NCBI GenBank assembly: GCA_051453625.1
Contig: JBOZIK010000001.1
Coordinates: 79,238,459-79,302,458 of the forward strand
DNA length: 64,000 nt
Reading direction: 5' to 3'
Origin: Welwitschia mirabilis
Lineage: Eukaryota > Gnetophyta > Gnetopsida > Welwitschiales
Each line of letters starts with the position of its first letter. Position 1 is the first letter of the stretch. The notes under the pieces were generated by a model. That model was not told the origin of the DNA. It searched no databases and was given only the letters and a program-made list of their open reading frames with translations. The translations under genes were made by a program, and so were the position numbers. Shown piece by piece: positions 53,934 through 64,000 of the stretch.

Positions 53934-55291
53934 TGTTTAGGATTGATAACCCTTAAGGAAGGGGGTGAATAGGTTCTACAGTAATATTCAAATAATCTCA
54001 TGATACAAATTTGCTTAAAGAGAACACTAAAAACTTGTGCATAAAAACTGAAGGTAATCAGAAAAATGAAAATAATGGATAGCATAAAAATACTTATCAG
54101 ATGCATACAAGTTTTATAGTGGTTTAGAAAACATCCTACCTTACTCTCAATGGTCAGCTTATCACCAAACCTAATCTAGATCTTCATTAACTCTTTTAAG
54201 TATTACAGGTTCACCTATAATTTTTACACACAGACTTTTATAGGCTAAGTTTCCACCTTTTCAAATGGACTTTTAAAGATTAAGTCTTAACCTTTAGAAT
54301 GTGTAATAATGATGGTAAATTTTCCTAATGCACTGATATCACTAGTTCTTTAGCACAATGATAGTAATGAAGCTATTCTCCTATGAATGATACAAACTAC
54401 AAATCATGAAGGACAAGATCTAACTTTGTATGCAAAGATACAATATATGTTGGTTCATCCTTGACCAAGAATGCAATGAAAAAATAGTACAATGATAAAT
54501 CATAAGTTTCAATCATTTGATAAAAGTTCAAAAATTCTTTTAGTTATTTCTCTCTTGGATATCTATATTAAAAGGGTTTTAGGGTTATACAATTAAAATT
54601 TTGATTCTAATGACTAGAAAATGGCTACATAATGAATACATAATAGATATAAACTTTCATTTTCATTCTGGCCAGTTGACTCCTCAAGTGTTTAGTTAAT
54701 CCCTTCTAGTGCTGTGACTTAAACAAGTCATCAATGTGAACTATTCGGTCATTCCAGTTTTTTATAGCTCCATGTCTGGTCGACCCCTCAGGGTCTGGTC
54801 GATCACTCATCCAGGCATTCACATATTTGTTTATTCACCCACTCATTCTGATAAAAATATATTCTAGTTTTATACATTAAGTCTTGTTGACCCCTAAGGT
54901 GTCCAGTCAACCCCTTGACAATTGGCTCAGGAATATTAGATGCACAATGCTTAGGTCCAATCGACCCCTCATAGGTCCAATAGACTCCTTGATAATCTAT
55001 TCAAGAGTATTGGTTCTACGGTTCATAGGTTTAGTTGACTCCTTAGAATTCTAATCGGTCCCTCTAAATTTAATCTAATTCTGAGAGTTTACTCTAGGTA
55101 TGGTCAACTCCTTAGAAGTCTAGTTGACCCCTCAAGAGGGTAATTAAACTTGACAAGTTTTAGTGATCAAAATGTGACATTGCTTTCTTTATCTTCTGAT
55201 GTACAAGTGATTAATATTTTTGCATAAGATACACAAATTTTCTTGATAAAAAACATTAGTTTAACATTAATTGGTAATACATAATCTGACA
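53934..55291 (-). repeat. 3' LTR (1358 bp) with GTCGACCCC-type repeated motif
   Basis: Starts TGTTTAGGATTG, ends AATCTGACA and pairs with 60835-62182. Between 54660 and 55140 about twelve variants of GGTC-AGTYGACYCCTYA occur, for example CTGGTCGACCCCTCAGGG near 54777. The left end (complement TATTCACCCCCTT) is a hallmark of SIRE/Maximus LTR ends. Confidence 0.88.
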
Positions 55292-55303
55292 TTCTTTCCC
55301 TTC
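55292..55303 (-). promoter_or_regulatory. Polypurine tract
   Basis: The complement of TTCTTTCCCTTC, giving GAAGGGAAAGAA directly before the LTR start. A second purine tract (complement of CTCCCCCTTTTGACATCAAT, near 55768) is also typical of the 3' end of SIRE-type pol regions. Confidence 0.65.
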
Positions 55304-56024
55304 AACATTGATGGCAAACACTCCTTAGTTGTAAAATATTAAAACTTGAGAAAACTTCCTCTCATGAAATGCCTATTCTCCTTTGCAAAAATATTAATCC
55401 TTTTGATATAAAATGAAGACATTTTGATAAGATTTACTTTGTGCTAATATTAAAGCAAATTAAAGTGCAAATTTTGGAGAGTTAAGGAAATGCCAAAATG
55501 TTTATAGAAAATCACATTTATAAGAAGCAATATTTTGATCCTCTAATATTTAACATTTTATCCATTGATAATTAAAAGGTGTACTTACAAATATATAGGA
55601 TAAACAACATTTATATCCTAAGTGTTTAATATATAAAAAAATTGAAACACAAATTTGAGAGCATAAAAGCAAGTAAATTTTTTTATTTCATTAAAATAGA
55701 AAGTAAAAGTGAAAGTGCTCATCAAGAGAAAATTACATCTACAAGTATATAAGAAACACAACTAATTCTCCCCCTTTTGACATCAATGATAAAGAAGAAA
55801 CATAAGTGTACATAAAAGATCAAACAGATTTCACATTTTCCTCTTCTTTAATTGCCTTTTGCTCTGAGCTATCAGCTTCTTCTAAAGTGGCCTACAGAAC
55901 TGATAGGATTCAGGCAACCAAGCTTTTATGTTAGTTAACCAATCTCATATAGTTGACTAAATCATGAATTTAGCTGATCATCTTGTAATCATCTAGATGA
56001 TTGTAAGACAACCCCTAGTTCATT

Positions 56025-56034
56025 NNNNNNNNNN
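56025..56034. other. Assembly gap (10 N)
   Basis: N run downstream of RNase H. Confidence 0.95.
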
Positions 56035-56039
56035 AAGAT

Positions 56040-57490
56040 GAAAAAAAGTATCAAAATTTAGGAGTTTGGTAAAAATATTTGCCAGTTATTGATATGTACT
56101 CATAAAGTTCATAGAAATTTATCCTTTTTTTATTTTATCTCTTAAAAAATGATGTTTTATCTCAATATGTTTAGTTCTTAATGTTGGACAAGATTTTTAG
56201 AGATGTTTATAGCACTTGTATTATCACAAAAGATATGGACTTATTCAAAATTAACACCAAAATCTTTTAGCATTTCTTTCATTTATAAAATATGAGTACA
56301 ATAACTACCTATTGTAATATATTCCACTTCTAAAATAGAAAAAGAGATTGAGTTTTATTTCTTACTTGCCTGTCCTACTAAGCATGAATCTAATAGAAAA
56401 CAATTTCCACTTGTGCTCTTTCTATCATCCTTATAACCAACCTAATCTGCATTACTAAAACCTAAAAGCTTAAAGGATGTCTCTACAGGATACCATAAAT
56501 CATAACCACATATGCCTTTTACATACCTGATTATTCTTTTTACTACTTCTAGATGTGATTCTTTTTGTTGGGATTGATACGTTGCACATACTCTAATACT
56601 AAATATAATATTTGGTCTACTTGTAGTCAAATATAATAAACTTCAAATTATACTTCTATAAAGTTTTTGATTTATTGATTTTTCATTCTCATCCAAGCTC
56701 ACTTTATAAGATGTTAACATAGGGGTGTCAGTTGTTTTTGCATTTTCTAATTTAAAATATTTGATTAAATATATTACATATTTGGATTAAGAAATAAATA
56801 TTCCATCTTTTGATTGCTTGATCTATATTCTAATAACATTTTTACTTCACCAAGCATACTCATTTCAAAATGAGTTATCATAATAGTTGTAAATTCTTTT
56901 GAAAATCTATAATTTGGGGCATTGAATATAATATCATCTACATAGATTTGTATAATAATGAAATCCTTTCTCAAGTTCTTCACAAATAAGGTTTTATCTA
57001 CTATTCCATGTATATATTCATTATCATTTAAAAAAGTGGCTAGTTTTTTATATTAAGCTCTTGGAGCTTGTTTCAATCTATAGAAGGATTTCTTAAGTTT
57101 ATACACATGATTAGTTTTATGAGGATTAATAAAACCTTATGGTTGTTATATATAAACTTCTTCATTTAATATATCATTTAAAAAGGAACTCTTCACATCC
57201 ATTTGATATACTTTAAAACTTTAAAATCTATAAAATACAAAAACATTCTAATGCTATCTAGCCTTGTAACATGAGCAAATGTATCACCTACATCAATTCC
57301 TTCTATCTGGTTGTAGCCTTGTACTACTAATCTTGCCTTATTTTTAATGACATTATTTTCTTCATCACATTGGTTTTTAAAAATCCACTTAGTTCCAATG
57401 ATATTTTTATTTTTTGACCTTTTTACAAATCTTTAAACATCATTTGTCTTAAATTGTTATAGTTCATCTTGCATTGCCATCATTCATTCC
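56040..57490 (-). pseudogene. Copia reverse transcriptase and RNase H pseudogene (SIRE-related)
   Basis: Minus-strand RT. The linker to RT start shows EEFGSKIKI-like residues and a KELKYHTLESIIGEFGSKIK stretch (57723-57484). RT core: FIIIQIYVDDIIFNAPNYRF with YVDD intact (56933-56944), HFEMSMLGEVKMLL, then TTSRPNIIFSIRVCATYQSQ, KESHLEVVKRIIRYVKGICG and YDLWYPVETSFKLLGFSNAD (56630-56442). RNase H continues toward 56040 with CLVGQ-, SLSTSLLEVEYI-like residues and IHMKEMLKDFGVNF-type residues. These match SIRE/Maximus RT. Fewer stops than in the host copia suggest a younger element. Confidence 0.88.
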
Positions 57491-57499
57491 TCATGAATT

Positions 57500-58640
57500 T
57501 CATCTTCTTCAAATTTTTTGAGCTCTATTTTTAAAATAGAACAAATGTGAGCATATAAATTCTTCATAGAATATCTTATCTTTATTTTTGAACCAAATTC
57601 TCCAATAATAGATTCTAATGTATGATATTTTAACTCTTTGATCTTTTTTAGTGTGTCTTCTTTTGTAGGAGCTTCATTATTTTTAGTAGACACTTCATTA
57701 GTTGTGGGTATACTTGTATACATGACTTCTTCTTCATCTGAACAATTTGGTCTTGCTTTAATATCATTAATTTATATGTTAATTAACTCTTCTACTATTA
57801 AACTTCTCTTGTTGAAAACTCAATATGCTCTACTTTAGTTGAGTAGCCCATAAAAATAGCTTTATCATCTTTAGAGTTAAATTTTCTTAAACGTTTTCTA
57901 TCTTTTAGCACATGGCATTTACTTCCAAAGACTTTAAGATATGAAATGTTAGGTTATCTTTCTTTTCATAACTCATATAGTGTTTTATCCATACTGATCT
58001 AAGATAAACTTTGTTAATAATATATCATGCTATTATATAGCATGTTGTGCTAAGAACCTCAGCCCAAAATGATTTAGAAATATCCTTATTACTTATCATA
58101 GTCTGTGCCATTTATTGAAGGACTTTGTTCTTTCTTTAGTTATACCACTTTTTTATGGCATCTTCGGGGCTGAAATTAATGATTTATTCCATTATCAATG
58201 CAATATTTCTAAAAAAAATGATTCTTAAATTCACCACCATGATCACTGCTTATTTCCTTTATGGTATACCCTTTCTTATTTTAAATTCTTTTTTCATATC
58301 TCAATCCAATATTTGTACGCTTTAGATTGTTTAATAGGAAAGCTACTAAAGTATGTCTAGAAAAATCATCAACCATAGTAAAAAAATAACATTTACCATC
58401 TAGACTTCGAGTCTAAATAGGGCCTACCAAGTCCATATGAATAAGCTCTAATGGCATAGTTGTGGAAGTTCGTTTTTTACTTTTATGTAAAGTTCTTATT
58501 TGTTTACCCTTTTGGAATGCATCATACAAATCTTGTTTTTCTACATTTATCTTAGAAATATCTTTCATAATTTTTTATGAATAATCATTTTGAATTGATC
58601 ATAATTAACATGACCTAATTGTTTATGTGTTGCAGTGTAA
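57500..58640 (-). pseudogene. Copia integrase and linker pseudogene (SIRE-related)
   Basis: Minus-strand integrase read from 58640 leftward: HKQLGHVNYDQFKMII, QDLYDAFQKGKQIRTLHKSK, TTMPLELIHMDLVGPI, KCYFFTMVDDFSRHTLVAFL, EISSDHGGEFKNHFF and ING--ERKN-type residues (weak), then MLSNKDISKSFWAEVL-type residues, SRMLKDRKRLRKFNSKDDKA and IFMGYS-like residues near 57870. This is the normal order for a copia integrase (zinc finger, DD35E core, C-terminal motif). It is broken by stops and joins the RT linker at about 57720. Confidence 0.85.
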
Positions 58641-58822
58641 CTTTATGCAATCTTGAAGTCCTTAGATAAACATGTAAATGATGTAACTTGCAAAAAGACA
58701 CATGCTAGTATAGACGGGAGTTCATCCAAATGTCGTAATCCCAACGAAGGCACTAGGCTCAGAGTTAGAGAATTGATTTTCAACAGTAGTTTTTGGTATT
58801 TTCTCTTTTACTTAACTAAAAG
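58636..58822 (-). repeat. Athila/Tat-type LTR fragment inserted in copia integrase
   Basis: TGTAACTTTATGCAATC... aligns with the start of the 5' LTR at 18554-18740 (shared CACACTAGTATAGA-like, TCGTAATCC and TTAGAGAATTG blocks). It is cut by the N gap at 58823-58922; copia sequence resumes at 58923. It could be a solo LTR or a whole element hidden in the gap. The orientation relative to the plus strand is the same as at 18554. Confidence 0.8.
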
Positions 58823-58922
58823 NNNNNNNNNNNNNNNNNNNNNNNNNNNNNNNNNNNNNNNNNNNNNNNNNNNNNNNNNNNNNNNNNNNNNNNNNNNNNN
58901 NNNNNNNNNNNNNNNNNNNNNN
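58823..58922. other. Assembly gap (100 N)
   Basis: Hides the remainder of the inserted LTR or element; 100 N is a placeholder length. Confidence 0.99.
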
Positions 58923-58924
58923 TT

Positions 58925-59250
58925 GATTTATCGAAAACTACCTTGTGGCCTTTATTACATATTTGATTAATACACAATAAATTATACTTTAAAACATTCA
59001 CATACAAAACTTCATTAATTCTAAGAAGATTACCTCTATCAATGCTTCTAATACCTTCTATTTTTATTCTTCTATGGTCATCAAAAGTCACTTCTTCCCC
59101 ATTAAAGTTACTTAATTATTTGAATATGTATTTATCTTCCATCATATGTCTTGAGCATCTACTATCCAGATACCAGCTACAGCTATTTGAAACTTTGAAA
59201 GCTGTCTAAATTAAGAGACTTTTAAAATCTTTATCTTTCATCCACTTAGT
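58925..59250 (-). pseudogene. Copia pre-integrase/protease segment, copy 1
   Basis: The minus strand reads VTFDDHRRIKIEGIRSIDRG, NEVLYVNVLKYNLLCINQIC and NKGHKVVFDKS (59091-58923). This is the GAG-pre-integrase region, preceded by a degraded protease motif (59150-59180). It is repeated at 59660-59975. Confidence 0.82.
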
Positions 59251-59253
59251 TTT

Positions 59254-59353
59254 NNNNNNNNNNNNNNNNNNNNNNNNNNNNNNNNNNNNNNNNNNNNNNN
59301 NNNNNNNNNNNNNNNNNNNNNNNNNNNNNNNNNNNNNNNNNNNNNNNNNNNNN
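59254..59353. other. Assembly gap (100 N) between duplicated copia segments
   Basis: Sequence on both sides covers the same integrase/pre-integrase interval: 58380-58640 with 58923-59250 against 59354-60040. Confidence 0.99.
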
Positions 59354-60040
59354 AAAAATAACATTTACCACCTAGACTTCGAGTTTGAGCAGTCCATATG
59401 AATGAGCTCTAACGACATAGTTGTGGAATCTTGATTTTTACTTTTATATGAAGTTCTTATTTGTTTGCCTTTTTAACATGCATCACATAATCTTGTTTTT
59501 TTACATTTATCTTAGGGATACCTTTCACAATGTTTTTATGAATAATCATTTTCAATTAATCATAATTAACATTCCTAATCATTTATGCCAAAGCTCTTAT
59601 TAAGGGACATTAGAAAAATAACACAGGAAAAATGATTAATTCATGTTATAAATGTTATCTATTCTATTTGCTCTAAGGATAACATCGTTTTATTTTCCAT
59701 GTAAAACCACATTTTGACTTATCGAAAACTACCTTGTGTCCTTTGTCACATATTTGCCTAATACTCAATAAATTATGATTTAAACTATTCACATATAGAA
59801 CTTCATTACTTCTAGGAAGGTTACCTCCATCGATGCTTCTGATACCTTCTATTTTTGGTCTTCCATTGTCACCAAAGGACATTTCTCCTCCATCAAAATT
59901 GCTTAATTGCTTGAATTTGGATTTGTCTTCCATCATATGTCTTAAACATCCACTGTCTAGATACCAGCTACTACTATTTAAGACCTTGAAATCTATCTAA
60001 ATTAAGAGACTTTTAAGATCATTAGCTTTCATCCATCTAG
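59354..60040 (-). pseudogene. Copia integrase start, pre-integrase and protease segment, copy 2
   Basis: Second version of the interval. Near 59970-59930 the protease motif reads WYLDSGCLRHMMED (D-SGC keeps the catalytic Asp). Then come LSNFDGGEMSFGDNGRPKIE, SIDGGNLPRSNEVLYVNSLN and HNLLSIRQICDKGHKVVFDK (59936-59673), and the start of the integrase zinc region toward 59354. This copy is better preserved than 58925-59250 and carries no LTR insertion. Confidence 0.83.
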
Positions 60041-60059
60041 TCTTTTTAGACTTATGTGG

Positions 60060-60600
60060 TACATCTTCTTTTACAATGAATTTAAAAGGAAAAGTACTAA
60101 CTGAATTTGAGAACAACATTAACTTTCTAGCATTGCAAAAAAGTTTTGAATGTCCTATCTTTCCACAAAAATGACAAGTAACTTTTGAGATGAACTTAGT
60201 TTATCATGTTACCTAATTTTGTTACCTTTGTATTTTTTAGAATATAAACCTAATACTTGACTTCTCACTATTAGGTTTCTGAACTCCAAGCAACTATTTT
60301 AATTTGGAAGAACCACAAGAAATTTTATTAACTAAATGTAATAAATCTTTTACCTATAAAATGAGATCGTATATTTTATCTTCTTGTATTTTGATTTCAT
60401 TTTCTCCTTTTCTTTGGTAAGAGACTTTATAGTCTTATTTAGATCATTTATTATTTTAGCCAAATTTTTACATTTCAAGTATAATTATTGACAAGTATCT
60501 TCTAGCCCATCTTGTTATTCATTAATCACATCTAAATCATCATGCTTTGATATGTTGAGCAATTTTTATAGAGGAGGCATAATTACTATGAAGGATAGTC
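60060..60600 (-). pseudogene. SIRE-type gag C-terminus with intact zinc knuckle
   Basis: The minus strand reads a coiled-coil-like segment (LAKIINDLNKTIKSLTKEKE; about 60480-60420), VKDLLHLVNKISCGSSKLK, a GVQKPNSEKSSI stretch, then a CCHC zinc knuckle CHFCGKIGHSKLFCN (about 60185-60140) with all four ligands. The N-terminal gag core present in the pol-less copia (46990-47888) is absent: only about 230 bp lie between this segment and the PBS. The gag is therefore internally deleted by roughly 400 codons. Confidence 0.8.
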
Positions 60601-60820
60601 TTCTGTCTTCATCATATTCTTGACCTAATCTATTGTTACTTTTTCATATCTTCTTTTCATATCCATAGTTTATAATATACTTAAAAATATATCCACATAC
60701 TATCCAAAATATACCAATATAGGTATCTAAGAAGAGCACAGTTGAAAAGTTAATAAAGAGATTACTCATTTTCGGGTTCTAGAGTCTAGATTGGTTAAAA
60801 TTGAAAATGAACTTAACTTA

Positions 60821-60832
60821 GCTCTGATACCA
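60821..60832 (-). promoter_or_regulatory. Primer binding site (tRNA-iMet type)
   Basis: The minus strand reads TGGTATCAGAGC, the full consensus, two bases from the 5' LTR. Confidence 0.92.
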
Positions 60833-60834
60833 AT

Positions 60835-62182
60835 TGTTGGAAATAGAGAACCTTAGAGGGAGGGCTGAATAGTTCTATAGTAATACTGAAATAATCTCAT
60901 AATAAAAATTTTCTTAAAGAGATCACTAAAAACTTGTGCATAAAAACTAAACTCAAAAAAAAAAAAAAAAAACTAATGGCCAGCATAAAAATACTGATGA
61001 AATGCACGCAAGTTTTATAGTAATTTAGGAAATCTCCTACTCTACTCTTGATGATTAGCTTATCATCAAACATGATCCAGATCTCTGTTAACTCTTCTAG
61101 GTATTGCAAGTTTACTTGTAATCTTTACACATGGAATTTTGTAAGCTAAGTCTCAACCTTTTCAAATGTACTTTTCTAGGCTAAGTTTTAACCTTTAGAA
61201 AATGTAATATGATTATAGAATGCCCTGGTGCACTCATATCACTCATTCTTTAATATAATAATAGTAAAGAAGCTCTTCTCCTATGAATGATATAAATTAC
61301 ACACCATGAAGCACAAGATCTGATTTTATATGCAAAGATACAATAGATGGTGGTTTATCCTTGGTTAGGAATGTAATGCCAAGATAGTAAAATGACAAAT
61401 CACAAGTTTCATTTATTTGACAAAAGGTCAAAAGTTCTTTTAGTAATTTCTCTCTTGGATATTTATATTAAAAGCATTTTAGGGTTAGTATAGTTAAAAT
61501 CGCACTTCCAACAACTACATAATAGATACATAATGAATATAAAATTTCATTTCCATTCTAGCTATTCAACCCCTCAAGCTTCTAATTGATCCCTCCTGGG
61601 GCCGTGACTTAAATAAGTCACCTAATTAAACTATTTGGTTATGCTAGTTTCTTATAGCTCCATGTCTGGTTGACCCCTTAGGGTTGGTTTGACCACTCAT
61701 CTAGCCGCTTGCATATTTATCTAATCATCTGTTCATCTTGATAAAAAGCCATTCTAGTTTTTTGCATTAGTTCTGGTTGACCCCTCAGGTATCTGGTCGA
61801 TCCCTTGACAATTGGCTTAGGGCTATCAGGTGCATAGTGCTTAGGTCTAGTTGATCCCTTATAGGTTTAGTTGACTCCTTGATAATCTATTTAAGAGTAT
61901 TAGTTCTTAGGTTTATAAATCTGGTCGATCCCTCAAAGGTCCAGTTGATCCTTTTGAACTTAGTTCAATTCTAAGAGTTTACTCTAGATGCGATCGACTC
62001 CTTGGAAGTCTAATCAACTCCTCAAGAGGGTAATTGAACTTAACAGGTTTTAGTGATCAAAATGTAACATTCCTTACTTCAGCTTTTGATCTGTAAGTGA
62101 TCAATAGTTTTTGCACAAGATACACAAATGTGCTTCATAAAAAACATTACTTTGATATCAATTAGTAATACATAATCTAATA
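60835..62182 (-). repeat. 5' LTR (1348 bp) with GTCGACCCC-type repeated motif
   Basis: Starts TGTTGGAAATAG and ends ATCTAATA. A 17-A run is at about 60956-60972. The repeated GTYGAYCCCTYA motif recurs about a dozen times between 61560 and 62035, at the same places as in the partner LTR. Confidence 0.9.
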
Positions 62183-62187
62183 AATAG
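62183..62187. repeat. Target-site duplication AATAG (right)
   Basis: Matches 53929-53933. Confidence 0.88.
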
Positions 62188-63572
62188 TGGTTGTTTTATT
62201 TATGATGTCACATATACTACTTTACAATAAAATAAAATTTGATAAAATTACAACATTTTTTGATAGTATTAGAACTTCATAAAGGTAATTTTTATCTCTT
62301 CTTGTATTTTATTTATGCATTGTGCTTTTAAAATTCTAGTTATTAAAAACTTAGTTCATTATGTATTAGACATATACGTAGGAGGAGCACCCATGTAAGA
62401 GGAGTACCAACCTAGGATAAATTGATAAGTTTTGATTTGGTTATTATCAAGAATAAAGGAGGATATTATTACATCTCATGATTGTCTATTGATAATGAAT
62501 CAAATACTATCCAATGTTATTAAGAAAATAAAGTATTTTCTAAATTAAACTCAATTTCTTAGGAGTACATATGGAACATATAACTAAACACAAGTGAGGT
62601 ACACAATAGCCATATTAAAAGATAAGAGAAACTAGAATGAAAGAAGAGCTAAATTAGCTAAAATCCATTTAGTTGTTAACCTATATTCTTTAGGGGATCA
62701 TCTATAGGCTAATTAAAAAGAAGTATAAAAAAGTTTAAGTGGTTAAATGGTAGACACAAGGTGGTCAACTCCCTAAGGATTAATTGGTACTTTCCAAGGG
62801 ATGATCACCTAATCTATAAACGTATATCATAATTAAAGTATTAAATGGACTCTAGTTAAGGGTTTAAATGCTTATCTTAATTTACTTATCTAAAATATTA
62901 ACTTAAGACAAGGGATCAACCATCACCTTGAAGGGATTGATTACCAATTTAATGGTTAATGAAAAAATAGTCATTATGGACTATTAAAAGCTATTAAAAC
63001 TTTATCTTGCAAAGTTAGTTAGCCATTTTTAATGCTTTAATAGCTATATATTTTATGCATATAACCTATAAGCTATAAACATTCTTGTATAAATAATTTT
63101 ACTATTTTAATGATCTATATCATTTGTCACTTCAATACTATACTTCTACTTACATCTTAATTTCTATCAGTTGTATCAAAAAGATTTTATATTTATATTT
63201 GCACTAAATTATAATAATTAGAAATAAAATTCACTTATTCTTAAGGTTAAATATTTCTATAAAATCTTTATTATATTGATGAAGATGTAAAGTCCCATTA
63301 GATGTGTGTTTGGAGGCTACACTTATAATAAAGAAAAACAAGCTTGTTTTCTTTATCTTGTACCTATTTTTTTTAACTATCAAGTTAATTATATCATCAA
63401 TTATTATATTCTTTATTAATTGTATTATTTACCATTAGATTTAATTTCGTACTATCTTCTATTTAATTGGTTATTAAATTTCATTATGCAAAAATAGTGT
63501 TAAACACTGAAATTACAAAAATTACCTTAGCCATTCTATTCACCCCTTTCCTCTAGAATAGAGGTTCTAATA
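62188..63572 (+). repeat. Host copia 3' LTR, remainder
   Basis: Continuation of the LTR begun at 53879. It contains dispersed GGTCAACTCCC, GATCAACCAT and GATTGATTACC-type motifs (62760-62950). It approaches a typical SIRE-type end (TATTCACCCCTTTCCTCTAGAA, 63536-63557, 22 bp) before running into N. The LTR end itself is not seen. Confidence 0.6.
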
Positions 63573-64000
63573 NNNNNNNNNNNNNNNNNNNNNNNNNNNN
63601 NNNNNNNNNNNNNNNNNNNNNNNNNNNNNNNNNNNNNNNNNNNNNNNNNNNNNNNNNNNNNNNNNNNNNNNNNNNNNNNNNNNNNNNNNNNNNNNNNNNN
63701 NNNNNNNNNNNNNNNNNNNNNNNNNNNNNNNNNNNNNNNNNNNNNNNNNNNNNNNNNNNNNNNNNNNNNNNNNNNNNNNNNNNNNNNNNNNNNNNNNNNN
63801 NNNNNNNNNNNNNNNNNNNNNNNNNNNNNNNNNNNNNNNNNNNNNNNNNNNNNNNNNNNNNNNNNNNNNNNNNNNNNNNNNNNNNNNNNNNNNNNNNNNN
63901 NNNNNNNNNNNNNNNNNNNNNNNNNNNNNNNNNNNNNNNNNNNNNNNNNNNNNNNNNNNNNNNNNNNNNNNNNNNNNNNNNNNNNNNNNNNNNNNNNNNN
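63573..64000. other. Assembly gap to window end
   Basis: 428 N, continuing beyond the window edge. Confidence 0.99.

Larger units (their letters stand above)
53934..62182 (-). mobile_element. SIRE/Maximus-related copia element with pol, shortened gag, TSD present
   Basis: Complete minus-strand element of 8249 bp: 3' LTR (53934-55291), PPT (55292-55303), RNase H and RT (about 56040-57480), integrase (57850-58640), pre-integrase (58925-59160 and again 59660-59940), gag C-terminus with zinc knuckle (60060-60600), PBS (60821-60832) and 5' LTR (60835-62182). It is flanked by AATAG on both sides. The gag lacks its N-terminal core and I see no env-like ORF between RNase H and the 3' LTR. An integrase/pre-integrase segment is present twice around an N gap. 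An Athila/Tat-type LTR fragment is inserted at 58636. Confidence 0.9.

Noticed and set aside
1-64000. tRNA, rRNA or other structured RNA genes
   Set aside because: I saw no tRNA A/B box pair or rRNA-like stretch. The tRNA-like matches are primer binding sites next to LTRs.

Overview
This is AT-rich plant nuclear DNA made almost entirely of nested, decayed transposable elements; I found no intact host gene. The element families (En/Spm CACTA, Ty3/gypsy of the Athila/Tat and chromovirus types, Ty1/copia of the SIRE/Maximus and Tork-like types), a spliceosomal-type intron in the CACTA transposase and captured exons of a plant NCL-type Na+/Ca2+ exchanger all point to an angiosperm. I cannot name the species. 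The window is a gapped scaffold (14 N runs), and several N runs sit inside local duplications, so some copy structure may be assembly error.

The backbone is one old SIRE/Maximus-type copia element on the + strand, visible as scattered pieces: integrase (19799-20062), the rest of integrase to early reverse transcriptase (33735-34611), reverse transcriptase, RNase H and an env-like ORF (49443-53566), then its 3' LTR (53879-53933 and 62188-63572). Four younger elements split it. (1) A minus-strand Athila/Tat-like gypsy element (about 10044-19798). (2) A minus-strand chromovirus with 4-5 kb LTRs (20063-33729, target-site duplication GTGCT). (3) A minus-strand SIRE-related copia element with gag and an env-like ORF but no pol (34612-49437, duplication ATCTT/ATCCT). 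A Tork-like copia (36348-42602, duplication AAGAT) lies inside its left LTR. (4) A minus-strand SIRE-related copia with pol but a shortened gag (53934-62182, duplication AATAG). A piece of the gypsy (1) LTR lies inside its integrase.

The left 10 kb is two diverged copies of one CACTA element. Each carries a TNP2-type transposase pseudogene (minus strand), a captured NCL exchanger fragment (plus strand) and subterminal repeats; the right-hand copy ends in a CACTA terminal inverted repeat at 10031-10043 that abuts the truncated gypsy LTR. In that copy a 646-bp poly(A)-tailed retroposed sequence, flanked by a 13-14 bp target-site duplication, has landed inside the NCL fragment.

All coding regions are pseudogenes with stops and frameshifts, and many stops look like G-to-A or C-to-T decay. 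The points most worth a second look are: the NCL capture and the retroposon inside it; the pol-less gag+env copia; short imperfect-palindromic motifs repeated many times within three different retrotransposons; and the contrast in CpG content between the two chromovirus LTRs.
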